64,000 nucleotides of DNA from Brachionus rotundiformis (Eukaryota > Rotifera > Eurotatoria > Ploima > Brachionidae), in the NCBI GenBank assembly GCA_016802295.1, contig JAESIW010000138.1, positions 4,863,486 through 4,927,485 of the forward strand, read 5' to 3'. Positions within the stretch are counted from its first letter, which is position 1. Each line of letters starts with the position of its first letter. This document shows, piece by piece, positions 52,705-61,538 of the stretch. A model generated the notes under the pieces. It did no database searches. It was not told where the DNA came from and saw only the letters and a program-made list of their open reading frames with translations. Made by a program: the position numbers and the translations under genes.

Positions 52705-53049
52705 TAAAACTGATCACTATTTTTCTTAATTGAGCTTATGATTTTTTTTATTCGTCATTTTATTCGTATTTTTTTAGATTTTATATTTGTTTTCAAATTT
52801 GGTATATTAAGTTTAGGCTAATTGCAAAATATTAAGGCTAGCTGAATGTGGTGTAGTTGAATTTATTTTTCAAACTGGAATGTTTGATGTTTGAAAAGCA
52901 CGCTAAGCCTGTTCAAACTAAACCACTGTATTCTTCATGTTTTCCATTCAGCAACTAAAGTCACAGCTAAATATTTAAACGAATTATTTTTTTACTATTT
53001 TGAAAAGCTTTTTGATAAAAAAAATTACAAAAAAAAAAGAAAAGTTTAA
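52705..53049. other. spacer, no gene seen
   Basis: AT-rich DNA after the retroelement. It may include 3' untranslated or LTR sequence, but no matching second copy is present in the window to show this. Confidence 0.4.
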
Positions 53050-54305
53050 TTCGAACAGCAATTTTACACTGTATTTAAACACTGCTACAATGTTATTAAT
53101 GCTTAAAAACATAAGATCATTGATTTAATTCGTAAAATATTGATCATTTTAAGTCAAAAGATTTTGTTTTAGAAAAAACATTAATCTTTCGTAGATTATT
53201 TAATAAATTGTTCGTTTTGATGAATGTGTAATAATTTAGGTGCAATTCGATTGCATTTAATCGATTTGCAAGGTTAAATTGAGAGAAAAATACATCTAAA
53301 TTATTTTAGATAAAATAAGCGTAAAATCGTAAACAAACTTAATAAAACGGTTGATAAATGAAAAATTTTGATTCTTTTGTCAAAATATACAACTAAATAA
53401 TGACATTTTAAATGAAATTTTTTTTCTTTTCATATTTGAGCGATTCTTCGTTCTAAATGCTTATTTAACTGTTTTAATAATATTTTAATACATTTTATCA
53501 ACTTATTTGACTATTTTAATGCACAAGGTTCTATTTTTATGTTTCTTGGAAAAAAGGTTTCAAATTTTCTGTTTTATTAAATTATTTTTTAGATAAAATA
53601 AGCGTAAAATCGTAAACAAACTTAATAAAACGATTGATAAATGAAAAATTTTGATTCTTTTGTCAAAATATACAACTAAATTTTTACATATTAAATGAAA
53701 TTTTTTTTCTTTTCATATTTGAGCGATTCATCGTTTTAAATGCTTATTTAACTGTTTTAATAATATTTTAATACATTTTATCAACTTATTTGACTATTTT
53801 AATGCACAAGGTTCTATTTTTATGTTTTTTGGAAAAAAGGTTTCAGATTTTCTGTTTTATTATAACTCAAATATGAATAGAAAAACTATTTCATTTAAAA
53901 TGTCATTATTTAGTTGTATATTTTGTCAAATGATAATTTTTCAGTTATCGATGTTTTTAATAAGGTTTTGTACGATTTTCCGCTTATTTTATCTAAAATA
54001 ATTTAGATGTATTTTTCTCTGAATTAAACCTTGCAAATCGATTAAATGCAATCGAATTGTACCTAAATTATTACTTATTAATCAAAACGTACAATTTATT
54101 TAATATTCTACGAAAAGTAATTGTTATTTCTAAAAAATTATTTTTTGACTTAAATTGATCAATATTTTACGAATTAACTCAATAAACTTATGTTTTTAAT
54201 CATTAATAACTTTGGAGCAGTGTTTAAATACATTTAATTTAATAAAACAGAAAATTTGAAACCTTTTTTCCAAAAAACATAAAAATAGAACCTTGTGCAT
54301 TAAAA
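53050..54305. repeat. AT-rich repeat array with direct and inverted copies (left flank of viral cluster)
   Basis: A sequence containing GCACAAGGTTCTATTTTTATG and ATACAACTAAAT occurs twice in direct orientation, offset by about 283 bp (to about 53583, and 53588-53862). It then occurs in inverted orientation (53865-54305). The segment 53060-53240 is likewise the inverted counterpart of 54060-54235, so the whole forms a long imperfect palindrome. The inverted part stops abruptly at 54305, inside a capsid-type gene. The same repeat lies beyond the other side of the viral cluster at 61539-62103 in the opposite orientation. No coding capacity. Confidence 0.85.
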
Positions 54306-55405
54306 CCTCCTGCTTTTGTATGTATAGTTACATCAACGGTAATTGATTCTAAGACTATTCTATTATAATATCTTAATCTTCCAGTATTGGCATTTAAAGT
54401 TTTAAAATCCAAAAAATTTCTAACGTAAAAATTAAGTGGAACTCCATATACCATATCTGTTACTGAGGAATATGAGTCTGCATTAAATGGATCTCGCATA
54501 TTTAAATTATTATACGCAGTATCAAATGTAACGAGTCCTGTTTTTGAAGTTTGATTTAAAGCATAGTTTTTTAAATAAGGCTCGTCGTCTTCTAAGAAAT
54601 CAGTATTAAAAGTTGACATTGCCCAATAAGTTGTTAGACAAAATTCATTTTCACTATGAATAAATTCTCGTTCCCATCGATTTTTTTCCCATAGTTTATT
54701 AATATGAGTATTTCCATGAAATGTACCATGATGACCAGAAGGATTAGAAGCTCCGCCAGCTTTTGTATCGACGTCCATTATAGGTTGTGATTTATTTCCT
54801 TCTTCTTCTATAATACTTAAATTTTGTTCTGGGTTTTTTGTACTTGTCTCTGTAGGCTTAATCTTTTTAGGTGTATTTGATACTTCTGTTTCATTTCCAC
54901 TATCGTCACTATTATTTATAGGTCTTTTGTCTCCTTTTGAACTTTGTCCATAATTTTCCTTAACAAATACTTGGTAAGCTTCAAATTCTGTTTGCATATC
55001 TTCAAGACTTGGTATTTCTAATTCATGAGAATATTTTTCAGGAACAGCATAAGCTGTGTCATGTGTTTTGTCGTATTCTTTTAATTGATATTCAGGTATC
55101 ATTAAAGACATTAATCTAGCATCAGCGCCTTTTTCTGTTAATGTTTTAATAAAAGAATTGGTCATATCTCTCATTTCCATTTTAATATATTTTCTGACCT
55201 TTGGGTCTTATAATACCATCCATAATGCTTTTTCGTCATTTCTATAAAGGTCAATTATCATATCAGCAAAAGCTGCTCTTCTAATTGCATTTGCAGTTTT
55301 AAAGTCCGGTTTTTCTTTTAAATGAAATTCTAATTTTTTCCAATAATGTTCTGTTATTTGCCTGTAAATATTCCAGGCAGTTTTTCTTACAGCATCCCAT
55401 ACCAT
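54306..55405 (-). pseudogene. endogenous parvovirus-like capsid gene, copy 1 (broken)
   Basis: Structural-protein type gene of an endogenous single-stranded DNA virus. The frame opens at 55405, is interrupted by an in-frame TAA at 55208-55210, continues to about 54306, and then runs into AT-rich repeat DNA that removes the C-terminal half. It aligns with the longer copy at 56665-58341 throughout the shared part. Seen: a charged N-terminal helical region, a polar linker rich in Lys, Thr and Ser with a basic KKIKP patch, a glycine-containing stretch (GGASNPSGHHGT), and the start of the beta-rich core (FYVRNFLDFKTLN). No phospholipase A2 motif was found. Capsid identity is inferred from these features, from its placement opposite a Rep-type gene and from nearby terminal repeats. 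Confidence 0.75.
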
Positions 55406-55470
55406 TTTTAATTTAACAGAATTTTTGTTAAGTTAGTTTCTTTTATACTAAAAATTTGTCGTGGAGTCTT

Positions 55471-55940
55471 CTCCTAAAGATAAGTTTCTTGTTGTCACCG
55501 GGGGGGTAGCTAAAAAAGAACCCCTTTTATTAAATAATTATATTAAAATTATGGGATTTAAGAAATTCTTCAATATCATCTTTAATTAGAACTAAAAAGG
55601 GTTAGGGTTTAAACCTTTTGTGGAGATGATTAATTAGATTATGAGGGATTTAATTATAATTATTTAATAAAAGGTTTAGGATTCGTTAAAGCAACAGCCC
55701 GGTTTAATATATAATTTTTATTTAATTAAACCTCGTGTATTATTTTTTTCCAAAATTCAAAATAAACTTAACATTTTTTTACATTTTTTTTTTGTCGTGG
55801 AATGTTCTCCTAAAGATAAGTTTCTTGTTGTCACCGGGGGGGTAGCTAAAAAAGAACCCCTTTTATTAAATAATTATAAAAAAGATTATGAGGGAATATT
55901 TTTCAGGAACAGCATAAGCTGTGTCATGTGTTTTGTCGTA
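55471..55940. repeat. viral terminal-repeat block, copy A (470 bp)
   Basis: Starts and nearly ends with two direct copies (55471-55540 and 55807-55876) of a 70-bp unit that runs CTCCTAAAGATAAG..., then a G7 tract, then GAACCCCTTTTATTAAAT. Around the G tract, GGGGT and ACCCC can pair across a 12-base loop. Between the two units is AT-rich DNA including one arm (ACCTCGTGTATT) of a palindrome that is complete at the far right terminus. The last about 40 bp are not terminal repeat but a piece of the capsid gene (compare 55030-55075). The whole block is repeated directly at 58357-58826 with only a few differences. Confidence 0.85.
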
Positions 55941-55967
55941 AACAAACGAATTAATCAATTTAAAACA

Positions 55968-56430
55968 ATGTCTGTTCAACCAGGAACTTCCTCAATTAAA
56001 ATTCAAAAACGAAAAATCGATGACGTTGAAACACCAACGTACCAACCAACCAAGTTTTATCGAGCGTGCGATATTCGTCACTGCGAGCTCAATTATGGGC
56101 CCGTAAACGAGAAAAATGTACACGGCAAAAATTATTAACGATGTTAACTGGCCAAGATTTTTAGATTTTCTTGAAGAAAAGGAAGCTCATCAAGTTGAAG
56201 TCAATAATATTTTAGAAAACATCAAGAATTATGAAAGCAATGATTCAGATATCGAGGAGATTAATCCGGTACAGAATCCGGATGAATACGAATATGATGT
56301 ACCATCGTTCAGTATGAAAACTGAACTTACTGAGTTATTTCCGGAGGAATTTGATAGACCAGAGTTGATCATCAAACGGCGAAGAAGTGATTCAGAATTG
56401 ACAAATGAAGAAGATCTAGTTTTTATTTAA
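55968..56430 (+). pseudogene. endogenous parvovirus-like Rep gene, internally deleted copy
   Basis: The first part (55968 to about 56118) aligns with the N-terminus of the longer Rep copy at 59656, sharing TYQPTKFYR and CDIRHCELNYGPV. At about 56119 the sequence jumps, with a change of frame, to the acidic C-terminal region that in the other copy follows the helicase (shared pattern: LDFLEEKE, EINP, DEYEYD, KTEL). The rest of the endonuclease region and the whole helicase are absent, so no replication enzyme is encoded. At the point where the other copy has a 45-nt intron before LDFLEE, this copy is continuous. The gene points toward capsid copy 2. Confidence 0.8.
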
Positions 56431-56664
56431 TTTTTATTTTATTAAATTTTAATGAATAAAGTATTAAAAATTATTAAATTTTTTAATTAACTCCTAAATA
56501 AATTGAAAAAGGTTATCGCTCTCCTATTTACAGGAAAGCAATAACCAGTGTCGTATTTACAATTAGTAATTAAGTAGAAAGATACTACAAATGGAAGCGA
56601 TCTTGTTACCTGTTTTTTTATTGTTTAATGGTTTTTGGAAATCTAGCCTTACCCACTATGCTGT
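56431..56664. other. convergent spacer between Rep-type and capsid-type genes
   Basis: Short region between the two stop codons. Includes AATAAA at about 56454-56459 (in AATGAATAAAGTATT), a plausible polyadenylation signal for the + gene, by position only. Confidence 0.4.
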
Positions 56665-58341
56665 TCAGTGGGTATTAATTTGATGTGTAATTTCTTGTTT
56701 TAAATTCTCATTCATAATAAAAAATGGGTCATCTTTTATTCTTGCAGGTCCTACAGTTTGTTGTACAGTAGAATTATCTCTAGCTGACCATTTTGCAGAA
56801 CATTTAATATGAAATTCTGTATGAAAATTAGGTGTAATAGCAACACCAGTTCCATTTGTATTTGCTATTCTAAACATAATCATATCTGCATTTAGTGGTG
56901 CAATTAATAAATTAAAATATTCAGGCCATTTTTGTAAATTTCCTGAAGCATCAGCTGATTGACCTTCAATTTCATTAATTAAAGATGATATTGAAGTATT
57001 TCTTAATTCCCATAATTTATTTGCAGTTAGGGAATAAGGTCCACCGGAAGCAACTTCTCTAGTAAATGAAAATTTATTTGTTACAACAGTTGATGTTTTA
57101 TCTTTTAATTTTAGAGATCTTATCTTATGTGATGGAAAATTTTCAATAAGAGGATTATTATATTCTGAATTGCTTTTAATTAAACCATTTGTACCATAAT
57201 CTCCTTCAGCATCTCTATGTACAAAATATCTTGGAACCCATGTAAAATCTTTATAAGTTTCTCTAACTCTATTTATTTCATTTTGGTCAGTTAACATTTT
57301 TTGAAGATACCATTCATTTTTATTAAATCCTCCTCCTTTTGTATGAATTGTAATATCTATAGTTATTGATTCTAATATAATTCTATTATAATATCTTAAT
57401 CTTCCGCCATCAACATTTAATGTTTTATAATCTAGAAAATTTCTTACATAAAAATTTAATGGCACAGCATAAATTAAATCCGACACTGCTGAACCAGAAT
57501 CAGAATTGTAAGGATGTAACATTCTTAGATTATCATAACCTGGGTCTAAAAATACAAGACCGGTTTTAGTAGTACCTCCGGATAAAGAATAATCTGTTAC
57601 ATATGGTTTATCATCATCTTGAAAATCAGATTGAAAAGTTGACATTCCCCAATAAGTTGTCATTATTTTGGAATTTTCGCTATGAATATATTCTCTTTCC
57701 CATCGATTTTTTTCCCAAATTTTATTAATTTGAGTATTTCCATGAAAAGTACCATGATGACCAGAAGGATTAGAGGCTCCACCAGCTCTTGTATCAACAT
57801 CCATTATAGGTTGTGTTTTATCGCCTTCTTTTTCTTCTTCTATTATACTTAAATCTTTTTCTGGTTTCTTAGTAGTGGTTTCTGTAGGCTTTATTTTTTT
57901 AGGCGTATTTGAAACTTCTGTTTCATTTCCACTATCGTCACTATTATTTATAGGCCTTTTGTTATCTCCTTTTGAACTTTTTCCATAATGTTGATTAACA
58001 AAAACTTGATAAGCATCAAATTCTGTTTTCATATCATCAGCACTTGGTATTTGTAATTCCTGAGAAAATTTTGTAGGAACATGATAACCTGTTTCATGTG
58101 TTTTATCATATTGTTCTAACTGATATTCAGGAACACTTTTTGAAATTAAAATAGCATTACCGCCCCATTCTGTTACAGTTTTAATAAAAGCAGTGGTCAT
58201 ATCTTGTAATTCCATTTTTATAAATTTTTTGACCTTTGGGTCTTGAAATACCATCCATAGTGAATTTTCGTTATTTCTATATAGATCTTCTACCATATGA
58301 ATAAAAGCAGCTCTTCTAATGGCATTTGCAGTTTTTAAATT
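56665..58341 (-). CDS. endogenous parvovirus-like capsid gene, copy 2 (longest, N-terminus lost)
   Basis: Longest capsid-type copy: 543 codons from the ATG at 58296 to the stop at 56665, with the frame open upstream to about 58341, where it meets a terminal-repeat block. Relative to copy 1 about 35 N-terminal residues are missing. Regions: a helical N-terminus; a polar linker with a basic KKIKP patch; a Gly/His-rich stretch; then a long beta-rich core with FYVRNFLDYKTL and LESITIDITIHTKGGG. Near the end is a TEFHIKCSAKWSAR stretch, similar in character to the last core strand of parvovirus capsids. No phospholipase A2 motif is seen, as in some parvovirus lineages. It is free of internal stops, unlike the other copies. 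Whether it is expressed is unknown. Family-level assignment is an inference. Confidence 0.75.
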   Translation of the reverse strand, partial: NLKTANAIRRAAFIHMVEDLYRNNENSLWMVFQDPKVKKFIKMELQDMTTAFIKTVTEWGGNAILISKSVPEYQLEQYDKTHETGYHVPTKFSQELQIPSADDMKTEFDAYQVFVNQHYGKSSKGDNKRPINNSDDSGNETEVSNTPKKIKPTETTTKKPEKDLSIIEEEKEGDKTQPIMDVDTRAGGASNPSGHHGTFHGNTQINKIWEKNRWEREYIHSENSKIMTTYWGMSTFQSDFQDDDKPYVTDYSLSGGTTKTGLVFLDPGYDNLRMLHPYNSDSGSAVSDLIYAVPLNFYVRNFLDYKTLNVDGGRLRYYNRIILESITIDITIHTKGGGFNKNEWYLQKMLTDQNEINRVRETYKDFTWVPRYFVHRDAEGDYGTNGLIKSNSEYNNPLIENFPSHKIRSLKLKDKTSTVVTNKFSFTREVASGGPYSLTANKLWELRNTSISSLINEIEGQSADASGNLQKWPEYFNLLIAPLNADMIMFRIANTNGTGVAITPNFHTEFHIKCSAKWSARDNSTVQQTVGPARIKDDPFFIMNENLKQEITHQINTH

Positions 58342-58356
58342 CGGTTTTTCTATCTT

Positions 58357-58826
58357 CTCCTAAAGATAAGTTTCTTGTTGTCACCGGGGGGGTAGCTAAA
58401 AAAGAACCCCTTTTATTAAATAATTATATTAAAATTATGGGATTTAAGAAATTCTTCAATATCATCTTTAATTAGAACTAAAAAGGGTTAGGGTATAAAC
58501 CTTTTGTGGAGATGATTAATTAGATTATGAGGGATTTAATTATAATTATTTAATAAAAGGTTTAGGATTCGTTATAGCAACAGCCCGGTTTAATATATAA
58601 TTTTTATTTAATTAAACCTCGTGTATTATTTTTTTCCAAAATTCAAAATAAACTTAACATTTTTTTACATTTTTTTTTTGTCGTGGAATGTTCTCCTAAA
58701 GATAAGTTTCTTGTTGTCACCGGGGGGGTAGCTAAAAAAGAACCCCTTTTATTAAATAATTATAAAAAAGATTATGAGGGAATATTTTTCAGGAACAGCA
58801 TAAGCTGTGTCATGTGTTTTGTCGTA
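58357..58826. repeat. viral terminal-repeat block, copy B (470 bp)
   Basis: Direct, near-identical repeat of 55471-55940, including both 70-bp units (58357-58426 and 58693-58762) and the same abnormal joint to capsid-gene sequence (at about 58780). Here the capsid sequence continues into copy 3 instead of switching to a Rep leader. Its left edge cuts the N-terminus of capsid copy 2. Confidence 0.85.
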
Positions 58827-59130
58827 TTCTTTTAATTGATATTCAGGTATCATTAAAGACATTAATCTAGCATCAGCGCCTTTTTCTGTTAATGTTTTAA
58901 TAAAAGAATTGGTCATATCTCTCATTTCCATTTTAATATATTTTCTGAACTTTGGGTCTTATAATACCATCCATAATGCTTTTTCGTCATTTCTATAAAG
59001 GTCAATTATCATATCAGCAAAAGCTGCTCTTCTAATTGCATTTGCAGTTTTAAAGTCCGGTTTTTCTTTTAAATGAAATTCTAATTTTTTCCAATAATGT
59101 TCTGTTATTTGCCTGTAAATATTCCAGGCA
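58781..59130 (-). pseudogene. endogenous parvovirus-like capsid gene, copy 3 (N-terminal fragment)
   Basis: Near-identical to 55030-55379 of copy 1, including the same in-frame TAA codon. Truncated on one side by the terminal-repeat block and on the other by the run of N. Sharing the stop codon shows that copies 1 and 3 come from one another by duplication after that mutation, or from one mutated parent. Confidence 0.85.
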
Positions 59131-59488
59131 NNNNNNNNNNNNNNNNNNNNNNNNNNNNNNNNNNNNNNNNNNNNNNNNNNNNNNNNNNNNNNNNNNNNNN
59201 NNNNNNNNNNNNNNNNNNNNNNNNNNNNNNNNNNNNNNNNNNNNNNNNNNNNNNNNNNNNNNNNNNNNNNNNNNNNNNNNNNNNNNNNNNNNNNNNNNNN
59301 NNNNNNNNNNNNNNNNNNNNNNNNNNNNNNNNNNNNNNNNNNNNNNNNNNNNNNNNNNNNNNNNNNNNNNNNNNNNNNNNNNNNNNNNNNNNNNNNNNNN
59401 NNNNNNNNNNNNNNNNNNNNNNNNNNNNNNNNNNNNNNNNNNNNNNNNNNNNNNNNNNNNNNNNNNNNNNNNNNNNNNNNNNNNNNNN
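59131..59488. other. assembly gap (358 N)
   Basis: Run of undetermined bases between capsid copy 3 and a partial terminal repeat. The ORF that crosses it is an artefact. The gap probably sits in repeated viral sequence, so local order around it is less certain. Confidence 0.99.
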
Positions 59489-59575
59489 AGAACCCCTTTT
59501 ATTAAATAATTATTATTTATATTATTAACCCTAAACCCAGGTAAACCTCGTGTATTAATAATATAAATAATTTAG
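59489..59575. repeat. partial left terminal repeat of the second viral unit
   Basis: Resumes after the gap inside the 70-bp unit (GAACCCCTTTTATTAAATAA), then ACCTCGTGTATT and ATAATATAAATAA. The same pieces are found inverted at the right terminus (61380-61538), so this and the right end form inverted terminal repeats around the Rep gene. Confidence 0.75.
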
Positions 59576-59655
59576 CAAATTATTTATTTCTAATTTAAAT
59601 TAAAATATTAAATTTTTGAAATTAAAAAAAGCAATCGATTCGCAATCAATTCAAA

Positions 59656-61274
59656 ATGAATATTCAACCAGGCGTCAGCGGAATTAAAATTCAAAAAAGA
59701 AAATCCCAAGAGGCTGAATTACCGACGTATCAGCCTACAAAATTTTATCGTTCGTGCGACATCCGTCACTGCGAGCTGAATTACGGCCCAGTAACGGAAA
59801 AAAACGTTCAAGAGTTATTTGACAAAGTGCGTATAATATCGTATGACGCACCAAATGGTAGCCAAAGAGGACATATACATGTCCTTGGCGTACCAAGTTA
59901 CTAACCTTTTTACCAAAAGGTTAGTAACTTTTTTTATTTATTTTTTATAAAACTATTTTATCTATTTAAGGATAATGCGAGATATGAGCATAGAATCGCT
60001 CCGACAGTTGGGAATTATGAACCCAAACGCAAAAAAGTGCATTCATGGGAATGCACTTTAAGGAGATTAAAGATCAGGAGCATTTCAACAATTGCATCAA
60101 TTATTTAAAAAAAAAGATTATAATCGTCGACGACGATCGACTAGAGTATAGTGGTAATAAAACTACCACTCTAGTTAGCCGAGTCAAAGCGATTAAAAAT
60201 AAACCGAAACACTCAGCCGAAGAAATGGCAGAGTTTCGCCAGGAATATCCTAGGCAAAACTCGTGGAAACGCGACTGCGTTAATCTTCGTCTATCAAAAA
60301 AAGATTATGAAGGATTTATGTCCCTCGAACGCCAGCGCAAAGAAGAGGACAGAGTCCTTCCAATTGCAAAAAGCGAGTTTAAAAAAATGCTGCCATTTAT
60401 ATCGTATTTAAAATTTTTGCGTGAGCTCCGAAATAAAATGGAGTCGTATAGTATAGAAACAGGAACAGCGTTGTTCCTAGCCGGAAAAGCATCAACATAC
60501 AAATCGACGACGTGCGAAATCTTGGCAGACAGTTTCGGGTCTTACCACATATGGCCCGGAACTCAATTTGTCAAGGAAGATGCGCTAAAATATGATTCGG
60601 CCGCACGAGCCGAAATCTCCTCGATCGTCATCGAAGAGTGCAAGTTCGTAATCTTGCTAAAAAAAATAACTTTAAATGACACTCTATGCTTCATAAAAGA
60701 ACAATTGTCTGGGTCAGGTCTACATGTCCGACTGGCAAAAAATAAAACAGCCGTCGAAGACATCGACCTGTCAATTGAACGATTTTTAATATCGTTTAAC
60801 CCAGACGAATACATAGATTATGAAGTGCTCAAAAGAGCAATCATGGCTAAAACAGAATTTAGCCGGCGATTTCTAATTTATAACATGGATTCTCTGGAAT
60901 ATGCTAATTTATTCCAAAAAACAAGAGAACCATGGAAAAAAGAATAAAGAATGATCGCCGCAAAAATAATAAATAATACCAATTGACCGAGGTAAGTTTA
61001 AATTAATTAAACATTTATTGATTATTAATTTTAAAGGTTTCTTGATTTCCTTGAGGAAAAAGAAAAAAATGAAAAAGAAATTGAAAGTATTATGTCAGAC
61101 CTCGCTGGATATCAATCAGATATAAGCAATCATAGCGACAACAGCATTAAAGAAATTAATCCTAAGAATGATCCGGAGGAATATGTTTATGATCTACCGT
61201 CAATTGATATCAAAACAGAATTGACTGACTTATTTCCGGATTCAGAAGAGGATCCGGATTTAAGATTTGAATAA
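59656..61274 (+). pseudogene. endogenous parvovirus-like Rep gene, long copy (HUH-like + SF3 helicase-like, broken)
   Basis: Remnant of a rolling-hairpin/rolling-circle type replication initiator. N-terminal part (from ATG 59656): CDIRHCELNYGPV and GHIHVLG at about 59869-59889, the His-hydrophobic-His metal-site pattern of HUH nucleases. A Tyr-x-x-Lys-like NYLKKK follows at about 60099-60116. The helicase part (60045-60944) has a P-loop-like LAGKASTYKST at about 60478-60510, an acidic SSIVIEEC Walker-B-like strand, a B'-like region near SGSGLHVRLAKNKT, and FLISFNPDEY as the motif C region. An acidic C-terminus follows at 61037-61274 after a 45-nt GT...AG intron (60992-61036). Breaks: the frame is lost between 59890 and 60060, where a further intron could explain part but not all; TAA at 60945-60947; TGA at 60984-60986. 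The P-loop has Tyr where the family has Gly before the Lys. Non-functional as it stands. CRESS-virus origin is an alternative. Confidence 0.75.
59897..59928. repeat. perfect 14-bp inverted repeat with 4-base loop in Rep copy 2
   Basis: GTTACTAACCTTTT, then TACC, then AAAAGGTTAGTAAC: a perfect stem. It lies directly after the HUH-like motif, in the segment where the reading frame is lost, and is followed by a T-rich run. It may be part of an intron, a viral DNA structure or a later insertion. Confidence 0.7.
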
Positions 61275-61379
61275 CTTAATTATTTTATTATATTTTATTA
61301 TTTTAATAAATTATAAAAAAAAAACTTAATTTTTTTAATTTTATTTATTAAATTAAAATATTTAAAAGTACTAAAAAAA

Positions 61380-61538
61380 TGTAAAAAAATGTAAAAAAAT
61401 GTTAAGTTTATTTTGAATTTTGGAAAAAAATAATACACGAGGTAAACCTCGTGTATTAATAATATAAATAATAATTATTTAATAAAAGGGGTTCTTTTTT
61501 AGCTACCCCCCCGGTGACAACAAGAAACTTATCTTTAG
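61380..61538. repeat. right inverted terminal repeat of the viral cluster
   Basis: Inverted relative to the other terminal-repeat copies. The 70-bp unit reads backwards at 61472-61538 (TAATTATTTAATAAAAGGGG ... C7 ... ending ATCTTTAG). Inside it is a complete palindrome, AATACACGAGGT-AA-ACCTCGTGTATT (about 61431-61456), of which other copies keep one arm. Further in is an AT-rich stretch with TTTTGAATTTTGGAAAAAAA, whose reverse complement is at 55745-55795. Such nested palindromes are expected of parvovirus-type hairpin ends. Host-like repeat DNA begins at once at 61539. Confidence 0.8.

Noticed and set aside
52838..52957. Short inverted ends GCTGAATG ... CATTCAGC about 110 bp apart, as a possible MITE
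   Set aside because: Arms of 8 bp are expected by chance in a region this long and no target duplication was found.
53341..53862. Direct repeats that could suggest a CRISPR-like array
   Set aside because: Only two long copies plus an inverted one, no short regular repeat-spacer pattern, and a eukaryotic context.
55797..55967. Upstream extension of the Rep copy 1 frame through the terminal repeat
   Set aside because: This part is terminal-repeat DNA and a capsid-gene scrap in antisense; the ATG at 55968 matches the start of the other copy.
59097..59528. 143-codon ORF across the N run
   Set aside because: It consists almost entirely of undetermined bases and is an artefact of the gap.
59897..59945. 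Stem-loop followed by T-run resembling a bacterial intrinsic terminator
   Set aside because: The window is animal nuclear DNA and the hairpin is AT-rich and inside a Rep-type gene; bacterial termination does not apply.
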